Source: Flectonema sp. DT1601
Taxonomy: Eukaryota; Euglenozoa; Diplonemea; Diplonemida; Diplonemidae
Direction of reading: 5' to 3'
Assembly (NCBI GenBank): GCA_964019425.1
Contig: OZ025781.1
Span: 936,501-1,000,500 of the forward strand
DNA length: 64,000 nucleotides
The first letter of the stretch is position 1. Each line of letters starts with the position of its first letter. A model generated the notes under the pieces. It made no database searches. It had not been told where the DNA came from and worked only from the letters and a program-made list of their open reading frames with translations. Both the position numbers and the translations under genes were made by a program. Positions 42,397 through 53,249 of this stretch are shown in pieces.

Positions 42397-42761
42397 AGAG
42401 AGCTTCTTGTTCTACCTTCTTATGAATAAGTGAGCACACAAAAAGAGAAAAAAAAATAAGAATAATAGAATACTTAAGAAACAATTAGCAACTTGAATAA
42501 AAAAAACAGCGATACCATTCATCGTGTCATCGCTTTACTATAAAAAGACAAACGAGTGAAAACGGGAAATGGTTATCCCCTTTCACAACTATACATTTAA
42601 AAAGGTTTCTAACCCTACTCAGTAGTCACAACCAGTGTTAAGGAAAGGAGTGCGTGAGATATTTTGTTGTACTGATGAACAAAACAAAAAAAAGAAAATC
42701 ATCATCAATATGAAACCCCCTCCGTTAAGTAATTGTCAGCTGTCCAATCATTCTGTTACGA
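41409..42761. other. Intergenic region dominated by homopolymer runs
   Basis: About 1.35 kb. T runs near 41647-41671, 41687-41703, 41910-41931 and 42362-42389; A runs near 41789-41808, 41988-42011 and 42248-42278. A C-rich block (CCCCCATCCCCCATCCCCCT) lies near 42338-42358. No gene is seen. Confidence 0.6.
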
Positions 42762-44854
42762 TCATCTTTCTAACTTATTCTTTACTAATCTAGCTCTTTT
42801 TGCTTCAATATTTAAAGCAAAAGTATGCTGATGATATAAATAAAGCGGATCCATACTAGTTGATATACACGTTATTCCTAAGGCACGACAGGTAGCATAA
42901 ACAAATGTCTCAAGCTGTGTTTTTTTTTTTTTTTTTTTCTTTTTTTTTTAAACAGATATAAATATTTAACAGCAAGAGAGACATACCTCTTTAGATAACC
43001 AACTCGTAGAACCATCAAGAAGTGCGTATGCCGGTAGATGATAATACATTCTGGTAATATTTATACATTGTTTTTGGTGAGGAGAGAAGCATTCCAACCA
43101 ACACTCTCGATCATTTAGACTCCAAGTTCCAAGGATGGTCTGTTTGTTGTTTTTTTATGAAATCACACACTAAAAACATCGTCTCAAGAAGAAGAAAAAA
43201 ACAAACAAACCTGTTTATGATCAGTTAAGCATAGTAGTTTAGCCAGATGTTCATCAGTGAATCCAAGACTTCTCGACTCCTCAATAGAATGTGGATAGAT
43301 TAACTGCTCACGTAGAGTACCATCAACAAAATGTGGAGATTCAGATAGATAATAAAGTCTCTCTTGAGGAGGAGTCACAATAGAAGAAAGAGCAACTGGC
43401 CACATGCCTCCCAACGCACGAAGAATTGCCGTCTTTCCAGACCCTCGTCGACCAGTAATGAGTAAATTCTGAAGTGGTTGAACAACAAAAGAAACACCAG
43501 CAATAAGAAGTTCTCCAGTTGGAGTAATAATATCAACATTACGAAACTCAATGTGACGTTTTTCAGTTGGGCTACGTTGGTTAGGCGTCGCCTCACTTCG
43601 TTTCTTAATCCACATCTTCGCCCAATCCGATGCGTATTCTGGAGCTAAGAAATCCCCGTCACCAACATGTGGTGAGGCAGGTACTTCCTCTGTGTGCTTT
43701 GTAACTTCTTTTAAATTATCGATGAGTTCACTTACTCGTCTGGTACTTCCCTCAATTGATGCAAGAAGAGTAAAGCTGTCTTCAAGTTCACATATTCCTC
43801 GATTCAGTTCCGTTAAAGTTTTTAAAATAATAATATATTCCCTCATCATAACTGTTGAAGTCTTGTGTCTAACTCTTCTGAGTCCAAGTAAATGAGGTGA
43901 CAACAGAACACCATAACCTGCAACGGATGCTCCATATTTTGATACCAATGTATCAAAAGCCGTGATCACAGCACTTTTAGTCCTATTTTGCCAACTTTGT
44001 TTTGTCGCTTTATCAAGCAACTCAGTGATCACTCGACTATCAGTATCAACTCCGTTATTAAAAGCAATCTCATCAGCGTTCGATAAAAGAGATGCATGTG
44101 CTGCTGCATGTCTTTTTTCATAGTCCGCCTGTACATTAATTGCATGCTTCACAGGCTTTAACATTAACGATATTTGATGCCTTAATAAGAAATATATCCA
44201 AATTATGACGGGTCCTTGCCATCCAACTGTTCTTCTTAGTCCGTCAGTGTAGACAACGATGTCGATGACTGGTTTTATTAATTTACTGAGGATGTTGGCG
44301 ACCTCACCTGAGTACTCGTCAACGCTCTCGGTTATTACGTTTTGAGGATCTTTAACTCCGTAGAAGTGTTTTATTTTATAGAAATTGGTATCTCTTAAAT
44401 ACATGTTATTAATATGACTACTTAAATTCTTCCTCATTGATATCGAGAGAGCATCCTGTACGTATCGAAGAGCTGCGTTCACCAACGCTGCCGGTATCGA
44501 TAAAATTAAAAATTTCGTTAAACTCCTATTCAAAGAATTCCATCTTCTCAAAACAAAATGAGTTGCTGTAAGAGCTCCGAGGTTAACATTTACAATACTA
44601 AGTGAAGTTCTTAGTAATAATAAAACAGTTAGACCCATCACGTACAAAGATTCTTTACTACCCTTAGGAATACATATTGCGTACAATCTACAAAACCTTC
44701 TCAAAAATTCCAAACTATTCCGCTGCCTTGTCTCAGGATTCTGTCGATTAGGAATATCAGATGAAAGAGAATAGAGCTTCAGTCCTATAAACAAGCTTGT
44801 GAATCCAATAAACAACCGTGCCGGTGGGGTACTAGTCACGGATGGAATCGACAT
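42762..44854 (-). CDS. ABCD-family half transporter with degenerate nucleotide-binding domain
   Basis: Three exons: 44854-43211, 43139-42987 and 42914-42762. Introns are 71 bases (GTTTGT...AAACAG) and 72 bases (GTATGT...CACAG), giving 649 residues. ABCD proteins are peroxisomal (or lysosomal) half transporters for fatty acyl-CoA. The membrane part spans roughly 10-330 and keeps the family's long region with TDGLRRTVGWQGPVIIWIYF. The nucleotide-binding domain keeps Walker A (GRRGSGKT, 468-475) and GTLREQLIYPHS. The Q-loop is LSESPHF instead of LPQRPY. The signature LSGGEKQR is FSPHQKQC. Walker B LLDECTSA is LLDGSTSW, and the switch histidine is absent (CISTSMDP). The alignment is otherwise gap-free, so this is erosion, not a wrong model. 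It probably acts only as the silent half of a heterodimer. Confidence 0.85.
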
Positions 44855-45310
44855 TATGGTTGCCCGTGCGGGAGGGCTCCTAAAAGGAATAAAGTAGTAA
44901 TTAACATTGAGAGAACTTTATACACTTTTCAAAATTCGATATTTATTTTAACCTGTTTTGCATAGAATGAGAACAATAATATTACATCGATTGTTTTGGA
45001 TACTTTTCACTGCAAGTTTGAGCAACGGAAAAAAAAAAAAAAAAGAGAAAAAATTTTGAATAAGACAAAACCTGACCAAAAAGTAAAGTCTACCACCACT
45101 TTCTGAAAAAAACTGTATTGCTGAGATTCTTTTCAGAACCTGCATCACACAACACAAGTTGTAATGTTATAAAGTGCTAAAAAAAGGGTTAAAAAAGTAT
45201 ACTTTTAAACTAATCTCGGTATCTATTCTTGAAGGGAATGCGAACTAAAGCAGACTCAGATTTTTTCTTCCTCCAAACAGAATGCCTTCATATACTCTCA
45301 GAGTTTTGTT
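44855..45310. other. Intergenic region, no gene seen
   Basis: About 460 bases. A 69-codon minus-strand ORF at 44948-45157 has no recognisable content and includes an A run; I do not call it. Confidence 0.5.
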
Positions 45311-45904
45311 TTAACTTGTCGCGCCGAGTAGCCACTGCATTGCGTCTTCCAGTTGCCAATTGAGATCATTTGTTGGAAGAGAGAAGTCGATATCTTTGAC
45401 GGACCACTTCCGTTCAATAATTGGTGAGAATGATGAGAAGGCTGATAGTGGAAGGGATTGAATCGGAGAGTTCGATGTCATTAAAATTAAAAGAGGTGAT
45501 TTGTGATCAGATGAGTTGAGACGAGACACCATCTCTGACCATATCATCGGAAGACGAAGAGGATCATTCTTCGAGATTACATAACAAATACCCTTCGCGT
45601 TGTTACATACTTCCGTCCAATACTCACGAAGGCTTGCTACACCACTTCCAATCCATAAATCTAATGTACTACCTCCTAATTCTTTATCAACTCTTACCCA
45701 TGGAACTCTCTTCGATGCCGTTGTCAGTATTTTATCCTCTTCTTTTAACAAGCCAGCTATTCTGCTTTTTCCCGCACCATCGAGTCCTAATACGGCAATT
45801 TTAATACTATTTTGCAATACTGGTGACTTGTCAGCTTCAATAACAGCTTCCCAGGCATTGATTTTAGGCTTTAATTTCGCTTCTTTCGTTTGACCACCTC
45901 CCAT
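45311..45904 (-). CDS. Divergent Arf-like GTPase
   Basis: The protein is 197 residues from ATG 45904 (MGGGQTKEAKLK). Gly2 with a small, polar N-terminus suggests N-myristoylation, as in Arf/Arl proteins. The P-loop is good: IAVLGLDGAGKSRI (around residue 38). Further along, LDLWIGSGVASLREYW occupies the place of WDVGGQxxxRxxW, so the switch II Gly-Gly-Gln is lost. GICYVISKNDPLRL matches GIIFVVDSNDRERI. The guanine-specificity motif NKxD is replaced by LLILMTSNSPI. The protein therefore has an Arf/Arl fold, possibly binding nucleotide weakly but without standard hydrolysis or guanine recognition. It probably works as a membrane-associated scaffold. No intron is visible. Confidence 0.75.
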   Translation of the reverse strand: MGGGQTKEAKLKPKINAWEAVIEADKSPVLQNSIKIAVLGLDGAGKSRIAGLLKEEDKILTTASKRVPWVRVDKELGGSTLDLWIGSGVASLREYWTEVCNNAKGICYVISKNDPLRLPMIWSEMVSRLNSSDHKSPLLILMTSNSPIQSLPLSAFSSFSPIIERKWSVKDIDFSLPTNDLNWQLEDAMQWLLGATS

Positions 45905-46218
45905 ATTTACTTACCTGACTGTGTTGGTAATTATATAATTTGCATTAACAATAAAAAAAAACCTTTTTTTTTTTTTTTTTTTTTGAATAAATTCTTTAAG
46001 TCGGATTGCAGAAGAAGAGAGAATAAACAATCTTTTTTTTTTTTTGAGGACTTTTTGTTCTCTCTTTTTTTTTTTTTAGAACAATAAAAAAACGTATTGA
46101 GGCATTCAAAATCGTCTTAACTCAACTCCTTTTTCTTTCAAATAGGGTTAAGTAGGTTAGTTGTGTTAAAAACTCTGATAAAAGAGTTGCAGCTAGTAAT
46201 CGGTCAGAACTAAGAGTA
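45905..46218. other. Intergenic region with T runs
   Basis: About 310 bases with T runs at 45964-45984, 46032-46045 and 46065-46078. No gene is seen. Confidence 0.5.
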
Positions 46219-46608
46219 TTACTTTGTTGTTGGTTCGCTATACTTACTAGCAAATAATCTGAAAAGATAATTCACAACCGTTGGAGGTGTCAATGAATGT
46301 AACACAACAGCAACAGCGAATCCAATTTCATACTGCGTCAGGTCATCAGCGGTGGGACAGAATATGTTTCTTTTAATAAGTCGGAGTTCTAACTTGCTGA
46401 CAGCATACATATTTAACATTACTCTAATTGGTGTTGTTACTCCACCTATTACAGCTCCAATGTAAGCTGATACCGCTGCTTTGATCAGCTTTACCTCGTC
46501 TGGTATCACAAACCAGGTTGAGAGCATTTCTTCTAATTGAGACCCACCAATTAATAGTCCAATTGTTGCGAAGTACCCCCTGTCGACATATGCTCGTTGG
46601 AAGTACAT
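46219..46608 (-). CDS. Unknown small membrane protein
   Basis: The protein is 129 residues from ATG 46608 (MYFQRAYVDRGYF). An acceptor-like CCCAATTCAG lies seven to ten bases upstream; an out-of-frame ATG sits in between. Hydrophobic segments are at about 13-23 (FATIGLLIGG), 45-63 (AAVSAYIGAVIGGVTTPI) and 95-110 (IGFAVAVVLHSLTPPTVV). A basic stretch SKLELRLIKRN lies between the last two. I tried to extend it upstream into the open frame ending near 46660 but found no good donor, so the N-terminus may be incomplete. No family recognised. Confidence 0.5.
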   Translation of the reverse strand: MYFQRAYVDRGYFATIGLLIGGSQLEEMLSTWFVIPDEVKLIKAAVSAYIGAVIGGVTTPIRVMLNMYAVSKLELRLIKRNIFCPTADDLTQYEIGFAVAVVLHSLTPPTVVNYLFRLFASKYSEPTTK

Positions 46609-46987
46609 CCCATTCCTGAATTGGGAAAATAATTAATCGAAACTCAGGTTGTTATTTCAACGGAATAACTGTTCTCGTATTGCGTGTGTTGTGTGTCCTG
46701 TTTGTAGTAAAAGAGTAAAGACAAAGTACGAACATTTCCAACTCAACTCTCCCTTTAGAATAGGAAATGAAGTTGTTGCTGATTTCCTCGCAGTTGGAGA
46801 GATGACGGCAACTTGTAATCGCCGACAGCTCAGATTCCCAACAAAGAGAGGCGGCCTATGAACCGTAGCAAACTTCGTTACTTTCACAAAATGATTTGAT
46901 ATAAATTATTTATCAATTTTATATAATCCCTTCACATCAACCAAACTATTCACAATATGATGAAGATGAAGATGAATATTAATTTAA
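46609..46987. other. Intergenic region with an open frame of doubtful status
   Basis: About 380 bases. The minus strand has a 76-codon open frame at 46657-46887 with no ATG start and no donor site that would join it to the next gene. I treat it as non-coding. Confidence 0.45.
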
Positions 46988-48613
46988 CTAATTGAAGGTT
47001 TCGAGGGACCCAAACAGTTCGCTCACTTCAGTAACGTCGACACCAAACGACTGCAACACTTCAGAAATATGATTCTCAAGATGTGGTGAATGATATCTAA
47101 CAAACAGAAGTGAGAGTGCAATAAGAGATCTATGACTGAGTGTGAGGACTGTACTTTTAGGCTGCAATGTTTCATACACTTGTTGAAGCCATGCCATTAA
47201 CTCTGTAGACGGAACAGAAAATTTCGGTAGCAACATAATAACATCGGAAGTTATTGACTCAAGCTGTTGTATTGCGAAGGTACGCATTGTGTTGATGTCT
47301 TGTTCAGTCCCTGAATTTATTCCCATGGTGGTTTCATTTTCTTGTTTTTCAGCAGCATCGTTTTCTTCTTCAGTAACTTGCATGGGATAATCGTATTTTG
47401 GATTGTTGTAGTCTTTTGTTGGTTCCGAAGTGCTAATAATGACCTCCTTATTCTTAAGTCTTGTTGATGTTGTTGGACCGCACCATTCTGATACAGCTTC
47501 TGTTACTTGACAATAGACAGGGAGGTTGCTTAGCATAACGTCTAATCCATTTTTAAGATATTCCATCCCGTCATCATACTCATTGCTGTACTCACTTTCA
47601 TATTCGCTTTCCTCTTCTTCTTCCTCTTCTTCTGAATCTTCTTCAACATTCTTTGAGGTTGAGTCAGTCTGGGTGTCGCTCTGTTCTTGTTTCGCAGCAT
47701 CAAATTGCTTCCACAAGTCGGCTTCATTAACTTCTTTAGTCTCTTTATTTACAATTCTTTTTTTAATTTCTTTCTTTAGATCTGGTTGTTGCTTTAAGTT
47801 ACCTCTTGTTATTTCAGTTTTTTTCTCCTGTTTTGACGTCTGTTTGGAGTCAGAGTTAGCAGAAACAGTCGCCTGGACAGGTTTTGGATTCGGTTGGCTG
47901 TTCTTAACAATAATACCAACGGGAGCGGCGGCTACTATTTTCTTTTTTTTGTCCAAATCGGATTGTGTTATCGTAATTAAATTATTTATGTCTTTCAGAT
48001 CAGAAAGTGATAATTGAGGAAATAATCTTAATAAGACTGGTACAGTCTTATAATGCGTCACATAAATATTAGAATTCGTTAGTTGAGAATCGTATTTTGT
48101 CGAAGCTCGGTGGCATTCCATCCCACAGAAAAGCTTTTCTTCAGTCGTCTCGTAGATGCGTTGATCTTTTAGAGAAACTCGATAGGTTTTTTCTTCTAAG
48201 TCAAAATTCTTAATTTTATCTCTGCACATCGGGTATCCACATTGTAGTGTTGCTGCTCTTTCTTCAACGACTGCAGCGTATTTCTGAGTGTCCAACAAAC
48301 CTTTTATTAGTTCCATGAAGCCTTCTGTTACTCCCTGACCTTGTAATCTATTCTGAACTCTCATTACTGCTTGGTCAACAAATGTTTCCCAAGAGACTCG
48401 AGGATCAGATCTTCTAGGGGGAGGTTTTGCTGTTGAAGTGTTGGTATTTTTACTTTGTTTTAATATTCCTGTAGACGGTTGTTTTGTTTGTTCCTTCTCT
48501 CCATCGAAAGTCACAGTCTTCCTTCCTGGTTTCTTCTTCTTTACTAAAGTGTTCTGTAGTTGTGCAGTGACATCGAGACCTAGTTCTCGGGCGATGTATC
48601 CTCTTCCAGCCAT
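46988..48613 (-). CDS. RPAP2: RNA polymerase II CTD phosphatase RPAP2/Rtr1
   Basis: The protein is 541 residues, single exon, from ATG 48613 (MAGRGYIARELGL), ten bases after CTAATAG. RPAP2/Rtr1 removes Ser5 phosphate from the RNA polymerase II CTD and helps polymerase import. The Rtr1 zinc domain is at about 100-190: YAAVVEERAATLQCGYPMC, KTYRVSLKDQRIYE, then KLFCGMECHRASTKYDSQL. The ligands are CGYPMC and FCGMEC, both as in the family (C-x4-C and C-x3-C). The region after it is polar, with a KKKIV cluster and an acidic stretch of Glu near 325-345 (EDSEEEEEEEESEYESEYS). The C-terminal 110 residues are helical (YETLQPKSTVLTLSHRSLIA). The finding that the catalytic site of RPAP2 is unconventional applies here too. 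Family call is firm. Confidence 0.9.
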   Translation of the reverse strand: MAGRGYIARELGLDVTAQLQNTLVKKKKPGRKTVTFDGEKEQTKQPSTGILKQSKNTNTSTAKPPPRRSDPRVSWETFVDQAVMRVQNRLQGQGVTEGFMELIKGLLDTQKYAAVVEERAATLQCGYPMCRDKIKNFDLEEKTYRVSLKDQRIYETTEEKLFCGMECHRASTKYDSQLTNSNIYVTHYKTVPVLLRLFPQLSLSDLKDINNLITITQSDLDKKKKIVAAAPVGIIVKNSQPNPKPVQATVSANSDSKQTSKQEKKTEITRGNLKQQPDLKKEIKKRIVNKETKEVNEADLWKQFDAAKQEQSDTQTDSTSKNVEEDSEEEEEEEESEYESEYSNEYDDGMEYLKNGLDVMLSNLPVYCQVTEAVSEWCGPTTSTRLKNKEVIISTSEPTKDYNNPKYDYPMQVTEEENDAAEKQENETTMGINSGTEQDINTMRTFAIQQLESITSDVIMLLPKFSVPSTELMAWLQQVYETLQPKSTVLTLSHRSLIALSLLFVRYHSPHLENHISEVLQSFGVDVTEVSELFGSLETFN

Positions 48614-49378
48614 GTGATAACACCTATTAGAGAACAGAGATGAAATGAGATAAATACCGTTACAGTTCTCTTATTAATATTCAAAGTAACATACTCATGT
48701 CGTATTGTTTATAAGCTGTGGAGACAAACCTTTTTTAATGCAATTGAGTGCCTACAGAAACAGAAAGCAGTAAAAATAATACATCAGGACTGTGAAAAGT
48801 CCATTAGCCATATACACTATTTTTCTTTGGCCGTCGTCGGAAAAATAAAAAAAAAATTAAAAAAAAATTGAATAAAATAAAAAAGCTACGAATATTGAAT
48901 GACAACTGAAATAGACAAATCTTATGAACACTTTTTGTGGTACTAAATTTTCTTTTTTTTTTTTTTTTTTTTTTTTCCCTCCCCTTTTTTTCCCCGACAA
49001 AAAAGAGAACATTTAAAAAAAAAAATTATACTAAAAAAAAAACAACACTAACAGATAAAGACTGGCAATATAATTGCACATTCTCTCGTGGTAGTAACCG
49101 CCGGTGCGACTCGTTATTTTTTGCTGAAGCAAAAAAACTATTAGTGCAATGCGTTCTTTTTTTCGTGGTAGGTATAAATAAGACGACTCGTTAAAAATCG
49201 CAAGCTACCTACCTGATATAACATGACTGTCAGTACACAGTACACAGTCTAAAGGTTAACATCATTAAGGTGTGTTAAATACATCCCTCTTTGGATCACG
49301 ATAAATCCATTCCAGTAAACAATATGATTAACATGAGTGTCTACCGTGTTAATGAGCAAGTGACACATTCGAGTCAGT
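48614..49378. other. Intergenic region with homopolymers
   Basis: About 765 bases. T run near 48953-48976 and A-rich stretches near 48840-48890 and 49012-49043. A small direct repeat, CAGTACACAGTACACAG, lies near 49231-49248. No gene is seen. Confidence 0.5.
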
Positions 49379-50341
49379 CTACCAAGGCTTCATGATACCA
49401 CCCTCCTGTTTTATTATTCAATAAGTAGGATATGTTAAAGTATAACATAAGTAGAAAAGTAACATACCTGAACTGGATCAAATGATGATACATTGTGAGG
49501 TGCTCTTTTGTGATCACCGAATATAGGTGCTTGCATACCATAACGGTTCCTGTTTGTGTAGTGTTTTAGACATGATTTACCCTAAGTGAGTTGATACGCT
49601 GTAATAATCAAACATACCAGTAGTGTTTGAATGAATTACCGTTCATTTTTGGAATCTTTGCTACCCACCAAAGAGGATGGTGGTCTGCTCTGATAACATC
49701 GGAGTTGTATTTCGGGTTATTAGAGTCTCTGATTTCGTGTCTTGGTGGATCCATAACCTGTTTTGAATGGTTGCTGATTGTTGTTCATTTCTTATAAATG
49801 ATACTAGTGGTTTTAAAGAATAAAAACATACTCTGGTACCTCCCCCCATAGAAAATCTACCCTTCAATGACTTAACAGAGTACTTAGATCTCCAAAACAT
49901 GTGACCCCAGTTAGGATCATTGTACAACCAATTCTTATCAGCGATGGCGTACATTGCGTGGTGTGCTCGTTTTCTCTGTAGGACTTGGTTTCTGCGAACA
50001 GCATCAGCAGCAACGCATAATTCATACTCGTGGAACTGATGACCACATCCTCTACTTCCACTGTAGTAAGAACCATTTGAAACATAACAATAATACCACG
50101 GTATATATTTATGTGAACAATAATCCCATCCCATCAATGGAATTCGTAACCTCGTTAAATCAGATCTTGAAACAGATGACTGTCTCTGTTGGTGGGGACG
50201 TCCTCCAAATTCATATTCCCACTCCGCTTCAGTCATACCATATTCTTTCATCATCTGTCTGTTACCAGCGGAGTAGTCGAACGGCGATGGTGCCGGATCG
50301 AACGTGACACCCAGCGGATCTGCTGATGCCTCGTGAGCCAT
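49379..50341 (-). CDS. NDUFB7: NDUFB7-like complex I subunit with twin CX9C motif
   Basis: Four exons: 50341-49832, 49757-49618, 49549-49468 and 49405-49379. Introns are 74, 68 and 62 bases, all GTATGT...AAACAG. Together they give 252 residues ending EGGIMKPW. The core at about 65-120 reads RLRIPLMGWDYCSHKYIPWYYC, and then GCGHQFHEYELCVAADAV. Both cysteine pairs are exactly C-x9-C, the twin CX9C fold oxidised by Mia40 in the mitochondrial intermembrane space. The preceding RIPLMxxDYC and the following HEYxLC resemble NDUFB7 (B18), a peripheral complex I subunit. It is about twice as long as animal NDUFB7, with added aromatic-rich C-terminal sequence (NWLYNDPNWGHMFWRSKY). Three of the four exons are needed for the last third. 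ACCAG lies 13 bases before the start. Confidence 0.7.
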
Positions 50342-50623
50342 ATTTACGATTTATCTGGTTAAACAAAAGAGTATTTGATGAAATATTGTTAACAAAAAAA
50401 ATATCAACGAAACTATCTAACAGAAGAAGTACAACAAGAACCATATGTAGCAAATAGTGTTATAAGGAAAAGAAAAATACACAAAAAAAAAAAAAAAAAA
50501 AAAAAAATCAAAAAACACTCTAATTTCTAGTAACACAATAAAAATATCTGTTTAGTGAGGAGGGTCACATAAACGCAAACAAAAAAAACAATGAAAAACA
50601 ATTATCGGGCAGCAATATTTCAA
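50342..50623. other. Intergenic region with an A run
   Basis: About 280 bases with an A run of about 24 near 50484-50507. No gene is seen. Confidence 0.5.
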
Positions 50624-52659
50624 TCACGGGTCACTACAAAATGAAGTAATGTAAAGCCTCTGATTCAAGTCAGCTTTTAATGAAAGTATTTTATGAAAAA
50701 GAGATCGATTATGAATAAAGTCAAAGAGGATGGAGAGATACTGCGCTGAGTCAGTTGATATATCGTCGATTTGATTCAAAGTGTCGAGTAGTACCTCAGG
50801 AGAGTCTGAAGAAACAGATGAAATAGAACCAAGTAATTCTTTAGCTGAGAGAAGTGTTTCGTGAAGAGACCTAAGAGAGGAAACATAAATATTATTCATT
50901 TCAACTGTTGATGAGCTGTTTGATATTCCAGCAACTATTTGTTGATGTGCGCGCACAGTGTCTGACATTATCTGTTCACTTCTCACAGGAACATGTAACT
51001 CTCTCGCAGAGTTTGCTATTTTACTTTTGCTGAGAGCAGTTTCCTGTTCCAATTCTTGTTCAGCTGCTTCACTATTCAAACTCGCGGTTAACGCAGACAG
51101 CATTCGATGTTGTTTTGTTACCTGATTTTATTAAATTGGTTGAGAAAAATGTCAACAACAGTGTTCGTGTCGTAGATAATGATGTTCATCCAGTTACACA
51201 TTTCAGTAATATTATAAAGACATACCTGTTCAAGTTGTTGTTTTTTACTATGTCGAAGTCTCTTAGTAGCTACCGCAGCTCTGAGGTAGTGTAATTGAAG
51301 TACTTCATTCTCATCCAACTCTGTTGGTATCGCTGAAGTAGTTGCTCTTGTTTGAATACCACTGAGACGAGAGACTGTTGATGCTGCAGGTGATCCTGAA
51401 GCTATACGATCTCTTGGAGTACCAGAACGCTGACCAGCTTTTCTACCTGGAGAGTACGTCCTATTCGATGCATTGATAGCTGAAGATATTACTGATACTG
51501 AAGCATCTCTTTGTGATATACCACTTCCTGAAGTAGGTCCCCCCCCTCCGGTAAATATTGGCATCGCACCACTTCCTCCAGAAGTGGTACCGTCAGCGAC
51601 GTTGACCACTCGAACATGTGGTCGAGACGGAGTTCGCTTTTGAATTCGAGATTGCTGGGATGTCGAGCGAAGTTGAGATGCCGCTGGTGAAGATGTTCGG
51701 GGAACGCGAACAACAGGTGCTGGCGTACGTCCTTCCGAAGGACCTCTTCTTGCTGATGGAGATGCTGTTCGTCGAATTGGAGATGTCGTCCTTCCGAAAG
51801 CAGTTGTTGCGGTTGATGTTCGTTTTGGCACCGCCCCGAGTGACGATTCTCTTAACATAGCCTTCAACTTCTGACTTCCCTTTGCAGTTGGTTTTGTAGG
51901 AGTTTTCACCACTTTCTTAATACCAGGTGATGATGTTCTAACTGTTGCTTGTGGAGTTGTACTACCTGACCTGCTAATTGGAACTTTTTGTTGACTCTGA
52001 TCGCGGTAGCGAGACTTGACACCAGTGAGGCGGGGACTACGAGGAGGTGATTTAACAGTTGCGGAGACTGATTTCTTCATCGCCGACTTTCGAACAAATC
52101 GTATGTTCCACTCATCGCTATCTATTTTTTTACGACAGATGCCACTGAGAATAGTGGCGTCTCGGGAGAGTGTTCCAGTGAACTCTGTTTCCCAGTCAAT
52201 AAAGAGCCAAGTAACTATTTCATCGTGAAGCTTGCCTTTTATTGTACAGATTTCTGAGGGACCAGCTCCCTCTGCTGCTTCATGTGTCCCGTGGACGACA
52301 TTACCATCTTGCCAAATACTCAAACAACCAACAATTTCTGTTTCACCACTTCCGTCCCAAACTTCATTCCAATCCCCTGTTAGAGTTACTTGAGAATCTA
52401 CAGTTGAGCCTGCTCGGATTAAGTCTTTATTTCTTTGATGTTCTGAAGCAAGTTTCACACTAACTTCTCGTAGTCGTTTTGATTCCATGTCAGCATCGTG
52501 TCTTAACAGTTCTAGTTTTCGTATATCTTGCAGGTGTTGTGCTTCTTCCATACTCACCTTAGAAGTACTAATTGGACTCTTACTACGGCTTCTGGTACTC
52601 CGATGTGGTGATGAAGCTCCAGGAGAAGTAGGTACCCATGGAGGCCACGATGTATCCAT
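50624..52659 (-). CDS. Basic Ser/Pro-rich protein with N-terminal beta domain and C-terminal helices
   Basis: Two exons, 52659-51226 and 51121-50624, are joined by a 104-base intron (GTATGT...AAATCAG) in phase 0, giving 643 residues. The frame continues QQLEQ-VTKQHRMLSALTAS across the junction. Residues 35-80 are helical. Residues 92-190 are Trp/Gly-rich with the rhythm LTGDWNEVWDGSGE, GCLSIWQDGNVVHGTHEAAE, TIKGKLHDEIVTWLFIDWE and SGICRKKIDSDEWNIRF, which looks like a small beta-barrel. Residues 195-430 are basic Ser/Thr/Pro-rich repeats (RTSSPAASQLRSTSQ, RTASPSARRGPSEG). The last 170 residues are helical (EQELEQETALSKSKIANSAR). The basic SP-rich middle and coiled tail resemble microtubule-binding proteins such as HAUS8 or QWRF, but I see no QWRF motif, so this is only a suggestion. 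Confidence 0.7.
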
Positions 52660-53249
52660 CTTGTTTTAAAGAGGTGCTGTTACTTATGTTATTTATCATT
52701 ATTACAATTAATTTATCATCTTGTAAAGTCACTTATTACAGTTAACAACAGCTTACGTCGAATGCAAACAACAAAGACAGGAAAAAAAAAACACGTACGC
52801 ACAAGAAATTCAAACAGATTTACTGCTGAAGAGTAAACAATAAAAAATATAAACTAATTCAAGTTAAGAAGGTAATTCGCTGAGTGTGACAAGCAAGAAC
52901 GCTCAGTGTAATACCATAAAAGGTGTTTAACTAAATTTGTTTTATTTTTGTACCGACGTAGTCGGAGAGAAGAAACTATTCAGATTGAAAGCCGATATTT
53001 CTAATGGTCATAATTTATTTTCCCCGTGCGACAGGATTTTGTCTGCGTTCAACGAAATATAAGGCTAATCTGAATGGTTTTTTTTTTTTTTTTTTTTTTC
53101 ACCACAACATAAGACCAAAACAGAAAAAAAATAAAAAAAAATGTATACAATCAATCACAATTAAGAAGTAGGTCCTAATAAAATTCCGCTGAGGACACAA
53201 GAAAAGTTATTACTAAGATGTAACTTTGAGTGTTTACAGTTCAGATATT
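52660..53249. other. Intergenic region with a T run
   Basis: About 590 bases, with a T run near 53078-53099 and an A-rich patch near 53120-53140. No gene is seen. Confidence 0.5.

Noticed and set aside
44948-45157. A 69-codon minus-strand ORF
   Set aside because: It includes an A run giving phenylalanines, has no homology I can see and lies in an intergenic position.
46657-46887. Possible upstream exon for the small membrane protein at 46219-46608
   Set aside because: No ATG in frame, no donor of the GTNTG kind near its end, and the nearest possible introns would be about 28 bases or put the frame out.
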